From Lampris incognitus (Eukaryota; Chordata; Actinopteri; Lampriformes; Lampridae): DNA of 64,000 bases. This document shows positions 30,262 through 40,449 of this stretch, in pieces. Each line of letters opens with the position of its first letter. The stretch's first letter is position 1. Position numbers and translations under genes: made by a program. Location: assembly GCF_029633865.1 (NCBI RefSeq), contig NC_079230.1, positions 34,689,405-34,753,404 on the forward strand, read 5' to 3'. The notes under the pieces were generated by a model. The model made no database searches. It saw only the letters and a program-made list of their open reading frames with translations, and had not been told where the DNA came from.

Positions 30262-30560
30262 GACTTCTTCTGTACTGACTGATGTGGATAAACTGCTTCA
30301 TGAGGGAAATGTATACACGAGTATTCCTAAAATGTCCTCCTTACTGCTGAATGTTTGACTGTCTTACTCAGTGTCCGTGTCAGGTGTGCTTGTGGTTTTC
30401 AGGTCTGTGAAGTAGTTCCTGTTTTTAAAGCACTTTTTGTTTTTAATATTTATTGTGTTATTTGTTTTTATGTGGCACTGAGGTCCTTGTGAAACGTAAT
30501 TTCGTATGATACATGCATACGAGGCAATGACAAATAAAAGCAGTCAAAGTCTTTAAGTCT
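30262..30560 (+). repeat. Unclassified short insert inside the L1 remnant
   Basis: It separates two stretches of L1 ORF2 C-terminal coding. The end (GTGAAACGTAATTTCGTATG...ATGACAAATAAAAG) looks like the 3' tail of a LINE or SINE ending in AATAAA-type repeats. No domain is seen and the boundaries are approximate. Confidence 0.4.
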
Positions 30561-30730
30561 ATGAATTAGGGCCAAAGCCAGGTCTGCACAAACCTAGAGC
30601 GAGATGGGAATCAGATCTGAACATAGCAACTGATGAACAACTCTGGTCAGATTTATGTAAAGGCAGTTTGTCAGCTACCATTAATGCCCAGTGTAGACTG
30701 GTTCACTATCATCTCCACCTTCAACTGCAC

Positions 30731-30823
30731 CTCACCCCACAGAAACTACATAAATCCAAATCTCACCCCACAGAAACTACATAAATCCAAACCTCACCCC
30801 ACAGAAACTACATAAATCCAAAC
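30731..30823 (+). repeat. Minisatellite, 31 bp three times
   Basis: Unit CTCACCCCACAGAAACTACA plus 11 more bases, three copies differing at one base. It is an expansion of L1 coding sequence (LTPQKLHKSKP). Confidence 0.93.
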
Positions 30824-31463
30824 CTGAATTGTTAGTGTTTCAGATGCAGTATAGAGGCCAGCTCCTTCCTGCACTGTACCTGGCTTTGTACCAAGACGAG
30901 GCCCTTTTGGTACGATGTCTGTGACACCTTGATAAAGATCACAGGAGTTCTGTGATACCATGATGAAGATCTCAGGAGTTACCTTCCCATTAGAACCTGA
31001 GCTTTGCTTACTGGGGAATTTCACAAGTGTCAGTAGATCCTCAACCAAATTCCCAAATTAAATTTATGGAAATCGCTTTATGTGCGGCCAGGAAATGCAT
31101 AACAGTGACATGGAAAACTGATTCGCCTCTCCTCCGTGACAGATGGTCTTCAGAAATGAACAGTTGTGTTCTTCTTGGAAAGATCACATATAGTCTTAGA
31201 AAAGGATACAACACCTTTCGGAAAATGTGGCAGCCTTACCTAGAGTACATAAGCACATCACTGACGTCACCATAGGGATGAGATCATTTCTGGTTAGCCA
31301 GAAGGCCTCTTTAAAGGATAAAACACTGTAGTTCATTCTATGCGCTGATACGCCCCCCTCCCCGTCTTCCGTTTACAAGAAGGGTAGGGAATTTTATTTC
31401 ATTTTATTGGTGTTTTGTGTTCTATAATTGTTAAAATGGGTTTGAAAATGAAAAAAAAATTGG

Positions 31464-31696
31464 ATTGCGCTACATCTTTGAACACCTCAACTCCCCAAGG
31501 GACATATGCAAGGGTCCTGTTTATGGACTTCAGCTCAACGTTCAACACCATCGTCCCAGATATCCTCCACTCCAACTCACTCAGCTCAACTCGGCCCCAG
31601 GAGAAAACTAGTAACTGAACTGAGACACTTTTCAAGCACGCTTCAATTTAACTATGAAAAACAAACTGTGATTTTGGTTCTGTCGGGGCCAGCAGA
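31464..31696 (+). mobile_element. Short L2/Rex1-like LINE fragment
   Basis: Encodes YARVLFMDFSSTFNTIVPDI, the RT motif A region of fish L2/Rex1-type LINEs. It is interrupted by Tc1 element T1 at a TA. Confidence 0.6.
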
Positions 31697-31698
31697 TA

Positions 31699-33312
31699 CA
31701 CTACCGTTCAAAAGTTTGGGATCACATTGAAATGTCCATATTTTTGAAGGAAAAGCACTGTACTTTTCAATGAAGATAACTTTAAACTAGTCTTAACTTT
31801 AAAGAAATACACTCTATACATTGCTAATGTGGTAAATGACTATTCTAGCTGCAAATGTCTGGTTTTTGGTGCAATATCTACATAGGTGTATAGAGGCCCA
31901 TTTCAAGCAACTATCACTCCAGTGTTCTAATGGTACAATGTGTTTGCTCATTGGCTCAGAAGGCTAATTGATGATTAGAAAACCCTTGTGCAATCATGTT
32001 CACACATCTGAAAACAGTTTAGCTCGTTACAGAAGCTACAAAACTGACCTTCCTTTGAGCAGATTGAGTTTCTGGAGCATCACATTTGTGGGGTCAATTA
32101 AACGCTCAAAATGGCCAGAAAAAGAGAACTTTCATCTGAAACTCGACAGTCTATTCTTGTTCTTAGAAATGAAGGCTATTCCATGCGAGAAATTGCTAAG
32201 AAATTGAAGATTTCCTACACCGGTGTGTACTACTCCCTTCAGAGGACAGCACAAACAGGCTCTAACCAGAGTAGAAAAAGAAGTGGGAGGCCGCGTTGCA
32301 CAACTGAGCAAGAAGATAAGTACATTAGAGTCTCTAGTTTGAGAAACAGACGCCTCACAGGTCCCCAACTGGCATCTTCATTAAATAGTACCCGCAAAAC
32401 ACCAGTGTCAACATCTACAGTGAAGAGGCGGCTGCGGGATTCTGGGCTTCAGGGCAGAGTGGCAAAGAAAAAGCCATATCTGAGACTGACCAATAAAAGA
32501 AAAAGATTAAGATGGGCAAAAGAACACAGACATTGGACAGAGGAAGACTGGAGAAAGTGTTGTGGACGGATGAATCCAAGTTTGAGGTGTTTGGATCACA
32601 AAGAACGTTTGTGAGACGCAGAACAAATGAAAAGATGCTGGAAGAATGCCTGACGCCATCTGTTAAGCATGGTGGAGGTAATGAGATGGTCTGGGGTTGC
32701 TTTGGTGCTGGTAAGGTGGGAGATTTGTACAGGGTAAAAGGGATTCTGAATAAGGAAGGCTATCACTCCATTTTGCAACGCCATGCCATACCCAGTGGAC
32801 AGCGCTTGATTGGAGCCAATTTCATCCTACAACAGGACAATGACCCTAAACACACCTCCAAATTGTGCAAGAACTATTTAGAGCAGAAGCAGGCAGCTGG
32901 TATTCTATCGGTAATGGAGTGGCCAGCGCAGTCACCAGATCTGAACCCCATTGAGCTGTTGTGGGAGCAGCTTGACCGTATGGTACGCAAGAAGTGCCCA
33001 TCCAACCAATCCAACTTGTGGGAGCTGCTTCTGGAAGCGTGGGGTGCAATTTCTCCAGATTACCTCAACAAATTAACAGCTAGAATGCCAAAGGTCTGCA
33101 ATGCTGTAATTGCTGCAAATGGAGGATTCTTTGACGAAAGCAAAGTTTGATGTAAAAAAAATCTTATTTCAAATACAAATCATTATTTCTAACCTTGTCA
33201 ATGTCTTGACTCTATTTTCTATTCATTTCACAACATATGGTGGTGAATAAGTGTGACTTTTCATGGAAAACACAAAATTGTTTGGGTGATCCCAAACTTT
33301 TGAACGGTAGTG
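31699..33312 (+). mobile_element. T1: Tc1-type DNA transposon
   Basis: 1,614 bp with inverted ends beginning CACTACCGTTCAAAAGTTTG and continuing GGATCAC, about 27 bp, matching exactly at the right end. TA dinucleotides flank it (31,697-31,698 and 33,313-33,314). It encodes one transposase, split by a frameshift. Confidence 0.95.
32111..33150 (+). pseudogene. T1 Tc1 transposase, one frameshift
   Basis: The first frame (32,111-32,614) has the paired-type helix-turn-helix DNA-binding region (ETRQSILVLRNEGYSMREIA and GRPRCTTEQED). The frame changes at about 32,555. The second frame (to 33,150) has the DDE catalytic core: D in WTDESKFEVF, D in LQQDNDPKHTS, E in [13 protein letters not shown]. Everything else is open, so a single indel inactivates it. 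The protein would cut and paste the element by binding its inverted ends. Confidence 0.92.
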
Positions 33313-33314
33313 TA

Positions 33315-33648
33315 AGTTCCTGATGGCCCTGACAGCCCACCACTGTATATCTGTGTAGTCTGTGCAGATTTATTTATGTGTATGTAAATGGCTGTATATG
33401 CGAATGTTTCATAGTTTCCCTCTTGCAGTTGTCCCCAATTGTTGCTTATGTTTTAAATTGTGTATGTATATGCATAAATTTTCATATGTTTCATTATTTA
33501 CCACTGGCAATTGTTCTCTAACATAGCCTATATTGCCCATACCTGGAATGAGCATTGCTCCGTGACCTTGACATGTATGTCAGGGATACATAGAGAGATT
33601 TTAATTTAGGCCAGCACATTGTCATGTTAAATGTTCTCTCAACCTAAC
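33315..33648. other. Unassigned A/T-rich spacer
   Basis: Between T1 and E6. It probably begins as the continuation of the LINE fragment hit by T1 (TCCTGATGGCCCTGACAGCC). No gene or terminal repeat recognised. Confidence 0.5.
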
Positions 33649-33805
33649 GCCAGTAGTGGTTGTGGTTGCTATAGTTACCAAGCCTCCCTTCCGGTCTGCC
33701 AGCGTTGCAGTCTGGGTTGCTCTTCCTGTTTTAACTAAATGGCCGCTGCCGCACGTTTCCATCTGCGTTGTGTGATTCATTGATGTCGTCTCTCATTACT
33801 GGCGT
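33649..33805 (+). repeat. E6 5' LTR
   Basis: ACGCCAGTAGTGGTTGTGG to CTCATTACTGGCGT, followed after two bases by TGGCAGCGCTTACC, a possible primer site whose tRNA I cannot assign. Confidence 0.85.
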
Positions 33806-33947
33806 GGTGGCAGCGCTTACCAGACTTACGTCCCGAGGACTGATATTTACCGAACTAATGGCGGTAGCCCTTCCAGGGGAATCACAGGGTAGTTACGTCT
33901 ACCACCAGACGCAGCTGGGCTAGCTCAGACACAGTTGTGCTAGCTAA

Positions 33948-35828
33948 GTGGGCAGCATGGCGACACATGGAGCACCGAAGCAGTGGTGTTTAACAAAGAC
34001 CGAGATGGTGAACTCTTTTGAGAACTGGCGTCAGAACCTGCTTTATATACTGTCGCTCGACGCCGGGTTTGCCCCCTTCCTGCTCGATGGCGTGGAGTGG
34101 GAGAAGAAGTCTAAAACGTCCCCTGTCCGGGGATTCACAGATGACGGTGAAGATATTCCCGCGCCCCGACGTCGCAATAAAGAACAGAAGGTAGCCATGT
34201 TAGAGCTAATGTTGGGACAGATAGCCAATTATTGTCCTGTAATCTCTCGTCACAGCATAGTCAGGCACTCCACATCTATTGACAGCATATGGCAAGCTAT
34301 TCATTTACATTATGGCTTTCAGTGCACCGGGGCTGTGTCTGAACTCCCCAAGTCAAAGCAATCCATCCCTGTCCGGACAAGGAGGTCATGTCCCCTTTGT
34401 AAATGTGCCGGCAGGCCTGATAATCACTTCCTCAGCAAATGTTCCTTTCTGCCCCCCCAAGATAAAATATACATGGCAAAGTCGCGTCAGGTTTTGGGAG
34501 AGCAGGTCGACACTGACGATGAGGTAGAGGAGTGCGTTAGTGGGGAGCCAGTGCCATCTAGTAGTGTGAAACGTGTCAAACAGTCCTCTTACCTCGATGC
34601 CTTCCATGGACACTGCCCTGTGCGTCTCACTGTTGATAGTGGGGCAACAGGCAACATGACGAGGGCCTCATGCACGACCAGGCTGGGCGTCACCGTCACA
34701 GGAAGTACGCAGTCCGCATTCCAAGCAGCTGGCTCGTCCCTTTTGAAAGTATTGGGAGAGACACGGACACACTTCCAGAGAGATGGCCATGACCCCTATT
34801 TTGAGGGCCTCGTCGTTGAGGATCTCGACTCTGACATCCTGGCTGGAATTCCCTTTATGGAAAAGAACGACGTCTCCATCAGACCAGCCAAACACTACAT
34901 CTGCTTGGGCGAGGATATATACCGCTACGGCACCCTCCAAACACCGATGGACAGGCATGCCATACGGCGCGCACATGTGCTCTGCGCTCCGGATAAATCT
35001 ATTGTGTGGCCAGGGGAGTACATCGAGTTTGAGCTGCCTCCTGAGCTGTGCAATGTGGACAGTGAGCTGGCTGTTGAACCACACGTCGATGTCTCATGTG
35101 ACCAGTCTGACTCACAGCAGTGGCCTGCCCCAACTTTGCTACAGGGTGTGTCCGGGAAGATCCGTATTCCAAATCTCACTGGCGAGTCGGTCCAGAAAAG
35201 CCACCACCTATGCCGTGTCCGCGCTACATATGTCCCGTCACTCAGTGACGCTGCCATGCCATCTGATCCCCCCAAACTGGCCCCGACGACCATGTCAGCC
35301 TTGTCCTCTGACCTTGTCACTCTGGACCCAGATAACATCATGCCTGCTGACATCAGAGATGAGTTCCGCGCCCTGCATAGAGAGTTTGATGTAGTGTTTG
35401 ATCCCCATTTTGAAGGATATAACGGCGCTGTGGGTCCATTCCAGGCCAGGGTGAACATGGGACCTGTCCTACCTCTGCCCTTCACCAACAGGTCGGCCTG
35501 GCTTGCCATACAGGCAGAGTGCTCTGACCTCAGACGGACCCGCGCTCACCTCCATCAGGGTACGCGTCCATCCAAGAAGCTGACTAACATTCGTGATGTG
35601 AAACGTTACCTGAACGTCACCACAGTGGCTAAGGACGGCCTCCTAGTTGTTCACCGGCACACACCCCTCGCAGCCTCAACGGACTGCATCGTTGTGCCTC
35701 GGTCTGTCCTCGATGGCCTACTGACCTCTCTCCGTATCAAGCTCGATCAACGCTACTTCTACGCGTTGGATATGGACTCTGCTGTGCAACATGTCTCCAG
35801 CGGCTGCCACCAGCCTCCCGCCATTTGA
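33948..35828 (+). CDS. E6 gag-protease-pol deletion fusion (626 codons)
   Basis: An open frame made of non-adjacent parts. Residues about 1-125 are gag N-terminus (MVNSFENWRQNLLYILSLDA, LELMLGQIANYCPVISR). A jump at about residue 126 removes the capsid C-terminus and leads to a Cys/His cluster (CPLCKCAGRPDNHFLSKC). Protease follows with LTVDSGATGNMT. After the pre-RT region (FDVVFDPHFEGYNGAVGPF) a second jump at about residue 525 skips RT and RNase H to the pre-integrase region (RDVKRYLNVTTVAKDGLLVV, ending FYALDMDSAVQHVSSGCHQ). The integrase core is lost. The Gag type recalls invertebrate and fish gypsy-like elements, but I cannot name the family. Confidence 0.72.
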   Translation: MGSMATHGAPKQWCLTKTEMVNSFENWRQNLLYILSLDAGFAPFLLDGVEWEKKSKTSPVRGFTDDGEDIPAPRRRNKEQKVAMLELMLGQIANYCPVISRHSIVRHSTSIDSIWQAIHLHYGFQCTGAVSELPKSKQSIPVRTRRSCPLCKCAGRPDNHFLSKCSFLPPQDKIYMAKSRQVLGEQVDTDDEVEECVSGEPVPSSSVKRVKQSSYLDAFHGHCPVRLTVDSGATGNMTRASCTTRLGVTVTGSTQSAFQAAGSSLLKVLGETRTHFQRDGHDPYFEGLVVEDLDSDILAGIPFMEKNDVSIRPAKHYICLGEDIYRYGTLQTPMDRHAIRRAHVLCAPDKSIVWPGEYIEFELPPELCNVDSELAVEPHVDVSCDQSDSQQWPAPTLLQGVSGKIRIPNLTGESVQKSHHLCRVRATYVPSLSDAAMPSDPPKLAPTTMSALSSDLVTLDPDNIMPADIRDEFRALHREFDVVFDPHFEGYNGAVGPFQARVNMGPVLPLPFTNRSAWLAIQAECSDLRRTRAHLHQGTRPSKKLTNIRDVKRYLNVTTVAKDGLLVVHRHTPLAASTDCIVVPRSVLDGLLTSLRIKLDQRYFYALDMDSAVQHVSSGCHQPPAI

Positions 35829-35840
35829 CCTGGTGAACTG

Positions 35841-36296
35841 GTGTACCGGTATGGTGACCGGAATAAGTCAAAGGCCCGTGACAGGTACCTCGTCACGAGC
35901 GTGGATGGTTCATGGTGCAATATCCAGACGTTCACGGGGTCTCAACTCTGTCGCACCTCCTACAGGGTCAGGCTGGGTGACTGCTACAAAGTGGAAGGTC
36001 CCTCTACAGCCTCTGAACCCCTCGCGGACGATTTCGCGTCTGATGAGGACTTGGACAACTCTGCCCCGCACTGCCCTGACATACCGCCAGCCATTGCCGA
36101 GCCCCCACCTGCACCTTGCCTGCCTTATGATAATGATATGAGGCTGGGGAATGAGACTGGGCCTCCCGTCGAGGTCGAGCCTGGGGGGGGGAGCTCCCCT
36201 GGCGAGTGTGTGCCTGCTCTTGCACCTGATGCTGCACCTCGATGCTCGGAGCATCGCTGGCGCTTGCCGCGGCATTTAGAGGACTTTGAACTTTAG
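35841..36296 (+). pseudogene. E6 pol C-terminal tail
   Basis: 151 codons in another frame: YRYGDRNKSKARDRYLVTSV and YRVRLGDCYKV resemble the domain after the integrase core, then an acidic Pro-rich tail ending RHLEDFEL. Integrase catalytic residues are absent. Confidence 0.6.
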
Positions 36297-36445
36297 GCCA
36301 GTTGTTTGTGTGTACTGGTGATAATGTTTTGTCTTACCTTACAGGTCTAGTTATATAGCCTGAGCTGTGATGTTTCCTGGTGTTCTGTGGTGTTATTGTT
36401 TTACTGTGTGAAGAGGGGGTCTTTCTTTTGGGAAAAAAAGGGGTG

Positions 36446-36604
36446 ACGCCAGTAGTGGTTGTGGTTGCTATAGTTACCAAGCCTCCCTTCCGGTCTGCCT
36501 GCGTTGCAGTCTGGGTTGCTCTTCCTGTTTTAACTAAATGGCCGCTGCCGCACGTTACCATCTGCGTTGTGTGATTCATAGATATCGTCTCTCATTACTG
36601 GCGT
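36446..36604 (+). repeat. E6 3' LTR
   Basis: Preceded by the purine tract GGAAAAAAAGGGG (about 36,431-36,443) and ending CTCATTACTGGCGT. It matches 33,649-33,805 with few differences. Confidence 0.87.
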
Positions 36605-37189
36605 AATGTTAAGGTTGTCACATGAAGTAAGGATAAGGACTGTGACTGTGAATCTTTAGTTCTTTACGTACAGGTAACTCTGTAGCGTTGTGACAACATT
36701 GCAGACCAGTCTTGATCAGCACTGGTAATTTTGCGACCATAGAGCAACGTTATCAACTGTTCACCAGCTGTTAATGTAGCCATTTACCAGATTATCATCA
36801 AAGTGTAATGCTGCCATTACATAACATGTTTGGAGGGGCCTCTCTCCCTCTCAAAAAAATCCAAATACTGTTCTCTTTTCTGCCGCTAAGAGTCGCAGCA
36901 TGCACCAAAAAAAGCAACTCTGCCTTGGGCCTTACTTACGAATTTAAAGCTCAAACAAACGTTTATTGATTCAAGACTGCATTCACAAAAGATAAACATT
37001 TGAGGTCTACATTCACCACTTCATTTGGTAGTCAGCAAGAATTAACCCTGCCACTGAGGATGCACGAGCCAGAGCAGAGCAGAGACGAGAAGAGCAGAGC
37101 AGGAAAGAGAAGAGAAGAGAAGCAACATAAGGCAATAAAAGTAAGTTTAAAAACAAATAAAAAGAGTAAACGTTACAGTGCAGTGTAAG
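36605..37189. other. Unassigned sequence
   Basis: About 585 bases without a recognisable gene. It includes a purine-rich GA stretch (37,073-37,125) built on AGAGCAG/AGAAGAG repeats. The right part may be 3' untranslated sequence of the L2 element. Confidence 0.5.
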
Positions 37190-37443
37190 ATTAAAATCAA
37201 AAGCTTCAAGTTTTATTTAATAAAAGGCAGCAGCAAAGAAGAAAGTCTTCAGCCTAGATTTAAAAGAACTGAGAGTTGCTGCAGACCTGAACTTTCCAGG
37301 GAGTTTGTTCCAGATATGTGGTGCATAAAAAACTGAAGGCTGCCTAACCATGTTTAGTTAGGACTCTGGGGACAGAAAGCAGACCTGTCCCAGGCGACCT
37401 TAGAGGTCTGGATGGTTCATAGTGTAGCAGTAGGTCAGAAATG
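37190..37443 (-). mobile_element. L2/CR1-like LINE, 3' coding end (fragment 3 of 3)
   Basis: The minus strand encodes the typical L2 C-terminus: FYAPHIWNKLPGKFRSAATL and SFKSRLKTFFFAAAFY. It is collinear with 39,027-39,174 once the Tc1 element T2 is removed, and with 44,404-45,860 once E7 is removed. Confidence 0.82.
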
Positions 37444-37702
37444 TACACTACTCAAAAAAATAAAGGGAACACCTAAAAACACAATACAGACCTCGATGAA
37501 TGAAATATTTCAGCTGAAAATCTTTATTTATTAGACAGAGGAATGTGTTTAGAGCAAAATAACCTAAGAATGATCAATGGAAATCAAAATCATTAGCCCA
37601 TTAAGGTCTGGATTCAGAATCATACTCAAAATCAAAGTGGAAATGAGAACATAGGCTGATCCAACTTCTGTGGAAATTCTTCAAGACGATTCAAAATGAG
37701 GC

Positions 37703-38728
37703 TCAGTAGTGTGTGTGGCCTCCACGTGCCTGTATGCACTCCCTACAACGTCTGGGCATGCTCCTGATGAGATGACGGATGGTCTCCTGAGGGATCTCCT
37801 CCCAGACCTGGATCAGGGCATCGGTCAACTCCTGGACAGTCTGTGGTGCGACATCGCGTTGGCGGATGGTACGAGACATGATGTCCCAGAGGTGCTCGAT
37901 TGGATTCAGGTCTGGGGAACGTGCAGGCCAGTCCATAGCATCAATGCCCTCGACATACAGGAACTGCTGACACACTCTGGCAACATGAGTACGAGCATTG
38001 TCATGCATGAGCAGGAACCCAGGGCCCACTGCACCAGCATATGGTCTGACAAGGGGTCTGAGGATCTCCTCCCGGTACCTAATGGCAGTCATGGTACCTC
38101 TGGCTAGCACGTAGAGGTCTGTGCGGCCCTCCAAGGATATGCCTCCCCAGACCATCACTGACCCACCGCCAAACCGGTCATGCTGGAGGATGTTGCAGGC
38201 AGCAGAACGTTCTCCACGGCGTCTCCAGACTCTCTCACGTCTGTCACATGTATTCAGTGTGAACCTGCTCTCATCTGGGAAGAGCACAGGGCGCCAATGG
38301 CGAATCTGCCAACCAAGATGTTCTCTGGCAAAGGTCAATCGGGCTGCACGGTGTTGGGCTGTGAGCACAGGCCCCAAGTGTGGACGTCGGGCCCTCATAC
38401 CATCCTCATGCATTCTGTTTCTCACTTTTTGAGCAGAAACCTGCACATTAGTGGCCTGTTGAAGGTCGTTTTGTAGGGCTCCGGCAGTGCTCCTCCTGTT
38501 CCTCCTTGCACAAAGGACCAGATAGCGGTCCTGCTGCGGGGTTGTTGTCCTCCTGTGGCCCCCTCCACGTCTCCTGGTGTACTGGCCTGTCTCCTGGTAC
38601 CTCCTCCATGCTCTGGACACTGTGCTGGGAGACACATTAAATCTTCTTGCCACAGCACGCATTGATGTGCCCTCCTGGATGAGCTTCACTACCTGAGCAA
38701 CTTCTGTAGGTTGCAGATACCGCCTCAT
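37703..38728 (-). CDS. T2 Tc1 transposase, full length
   Basis: 341 codons, the normal length for the family, no stops. N-terminal helix-turn-helix domains (residues about 8-110): [20 protein letters not shown] and the linker [11 protein letters not shown], which would bind the inverted ends. DDE/D core: D in LFPDESRF, D in [11 protein letters not shown] in [12 protein letters not shown], spacing as in Tc1 (DD34E). The protein ends RGGHTHY. All residues needed for cut-and-paste transposition are present, so it could be a functional gene; whether it is expressed cannot be told from sequence. Confidence 0.95.
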   Translation of the reverse strand: MRRYLQPTEVAQVVKLIQEGTSMRAVARRFNVSPSTVSRAWRRYQETGQYTRRRGGGHRRTTTPQQDRYLVLCARRNRRSTAGALQNDLQQATNVQVSAQKVRNRMHEDGMRARRPHLGPVLTAQHRAARLTFAREHLGWQIRHWRPVLFPDESRFTLNTCDRRERVWRRRGERSAACNILQHDRFGGGSVMVWGGISLEGRTDLYVLARGTMTAIRYREEILRPLVRPYAGAVGPGFLLMHDNARTHVARVCQQFLYVEGIDAMDWPARSPDLNPIEHLWDIMSRTIRQRDVAPQTVQELTDALIQVWEEIPQETIRHLIRSMPRRCRECIQARGGHTHY

Positions 38729-38857
38729 GCCACCTCTAGTGGTGAGGGCACTAGCAAAATGAAAAACTAACCAAAGATCGGCCAGAAAAGATGAGGACAG
38801 GCAAATGGTCTGTGGCCACCACCTGCAAATCCATTCCTTTTATAGGGGTTGTCTTGC

Positions 38858-38896
38858 AAATTGTCTAATTTCCACCTGGTGGAAATTAGACAATTT
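38858..38896. repeat. 39-bp near-perfect palindrome in T2
   Basis: Arms AAATTGTCTAATTTCCACC and GGTGGAAATTAGACAATTT (19 bp each) around a single T, in the 5' untranslated part of the transposon. It could form a hairpin or bind a dimer. Confidence 0.95.
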
Positions 38897-39026
38897 ACCA
38901 ACAGGTGAAATTGATTCACAAATCAGTGTTGCTTCCTAACTGGACAGGTTGATATCTCAAAAGTGTGATTGACTTGGAGCTACATTGCACTGCTTATGTG
39001 TTCCCTTTATTTTTTTGAGCAGTGTA

Positions 39027-39174
39027 TTTTGGCCCTACACCAGTCAGTGCTTTATAAACCAAGAGCAGTATTTTAAAACCAGTTATTTGACGGACAAGGG
39101 GACATGTAGCGCCATCAGGACTGGAGTGATGTGATCCACCTCTTTTGGTCTTAGTAAGGGTTGGAGCAGCAGCG
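39027..39174 (-). mobile_element. L2/CR1-like LINE (fragment 2 of 3)
   Basis: The minus strand matches the L2 segment around ITPVLMALHV... and a degenerate LVYKAL-type stretch; it lies between T2 and E7. AGCG at 39,171-39,174 is the E7 target duplication. Confidence 0.75.
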
Positions 39175-39584
39175 TTGCTACGTTCCCCGTTAAATGCTCA
39201 TGGGATGAAGGGACGTATCAAAGAAAATAAAAAGTGTCCCGAGGAAATAAGAAAGGTGGGAGGCAGAACCAAGTGCAAAAAGGAGTAGATTTATTTACAA
39301 AAAATTAACCAATCAAAAATACAGAATAAAAGGGCAACTAAAGATGCTGGCTCTTAACCAGGCTTAGCTAAACAAACAAGAACAACTACAAGCGTCATGC
39401 TCCTTCACAAGGAGTAATGGATATTAACACAAGAGCTCACTCTCCGGTTGGCAACCGTGGCTCACTGGCCCTGTTGGGTGTCTCTCTCCAAGGTATATAG
39501 CCAGCTGATGAGCAATTGGGGTCACCTGGGCTCAATCAGCAGTTCCACAGGAGGCGGCGCATTACCTGCGCTGGGGCCGTAACA
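39175..39584 (-). repeat. E7 3' LTR (about 410 bp)
   Basis: On the minus strand it begins TGTTACGGCCCC after the purine tract GGGAGGGGG. The other end (39,175-39,180) is TTGCTACG on the plus strand. It matches 44,013-44,403, which lacks the first 44 bases. Confidence 0.83.
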
Positions 39585-39753
39585 CCCCCTCCCATAAATA
39601 CAAACCCAGGGTTTGTATTTTAAGAGGATAATTGCATTTAAAAAAATGACACCATTACTAATTACTTACTTCTCGTAAGTATGCATGGTGACAACATTTG
39701 CTCTCTGCTTTTCAAGTTCACACACCTTGTTGCATGGTAACCGGGCAGGCATT

Positions 39754-40446
39754 TTACCCACGGGACAAAGCATCAGCCACCAGACTGTCAGCTCCTTTTT
39801 TGTGCCTGATTTCAATGTTGTACCCCTGTACCAAATGTGCCCAATGCATCAACCGTTGGTTGTGGTTGTACATCTGAGTTAAAAAGACAAGGGGATTACG
39901 GTCGGTATACACAGTCACAGGAAGTAAGCTAGAACCAACATACACTTCAACATGCTGCAGGGCAAGTAGCATGGCTAGGGTTTCTTTCTCAACAGTGGAG
40001 TAGTTGAGTTGATGCTGTTTGAACTTTGTAGAGAAGAAACACACTGGGTGAGGTAAACCGCCCGCATCATCCTGCAGCAATACTGCTCCAGCCCCAGAGG
40101 CGCTGGCGTCAAGTTCCAACTTGAAGGGAAGGGAGAAGTTAGGGGCAACTAGAACAGGGGCACTGCAAAGGAGAGACTTTGCAGCTTCGAAAGAGTGCTG
40201 ACACTCAGTCGTCCACACAAAAGGAACAGCCGGGCTACACAAAGCAGTGAGGGGGGCAACTACCACCGAAAAGTTCCTGCAAAAACACCGGTAGTAGTCA
40301 GTCATGCCTAGAAAACGGTGGACTTCACATCTGGTGGTAGGAACTGGGTAGTTTAATACAGCAGTGATTGTTGCATCTATGGGCGGACTTGCCCATGACC
40401 CACCTGCTGACCCAGGAAAGTAACAGCGGCTTTGCCAAACTAACAC
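39754..40446 (-). pseudogene. pol: E7 RT thumb and RNase H
   Basis: 230-codon frame: VHRFLGMTDYYRCFCRNF (RT thumb), then RNase H with LELDASASGAGAVLLQD, EKETLAMLLAL, VYTDRNPL and the end SLVADALSRG. It is the last coding part before the 3' LTR; no integrase follows, which supports the Gmr1-like order. Confidence 0.87.
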
Positions 40447-40449
40447 TTG

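Larger units (their letters stand above)
27480..31460 (+). mobile_element. Decayed L1-like non-LTR retrotransposon (ORF2 remnant)
   Basis: Pieces in all three frames follow L1 ORF2 order: endonuclease, RT, then the C-terminal region (about 30,600-31,275, e.g. CAARKCITVTWKTDSPL). The 3' end is A-rich (GAAAATGAAAAAAAAATTGG, about 31,445-31,463). It carries many stops, a foreign insert at about 30,262-30,560 and tandem repeats at 30,731-30,823. The 5' end is missing. It cannot be active. Confidence 0.8.
33649..36604 (+). mobile_element. E6: internally deleted LTR retrotransposon with ACGCC...GGCGT ends
   Basis: Two LTRs (33,649-33,805, 157 bp; 36,446-36,604, 159 bp) are about 97 percent alike by eye. 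Their shared ends are ACGCCAGTA and TACTGGCGT, a perfect 9-bp inverted pair lacking the usual TG/CA. Inside are gag, protease, a pre-integrase segment and a pol tail, but capsid middle, RT/RNase H and integrase core are missing. A clear target duplication is not visible. Confidence 0.82.
37446..39024 (-). mobile_element. T2: Tc1-type DNA transposon, apparently intact
   Basis: 1,579 bp. Inverted ends CACTACTCAAAAAAATAAAG plus GGAACA on the left and the same with one mismatch (CACTGCTC) on the right. TA flanks both sides (37,444-37,445; 39,025-39,026). The transposase is uninterrupted. It sits in the L2 LINE. A 39-bp palindrome lies between the transposase start and the right end. Confidence 0.96.

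Noticed and set aside
34783..35509. Open frames of about 200 codons on both strands within E6
   Set aside because: Shadows of the 33,948-35,828 frame; no domain content.
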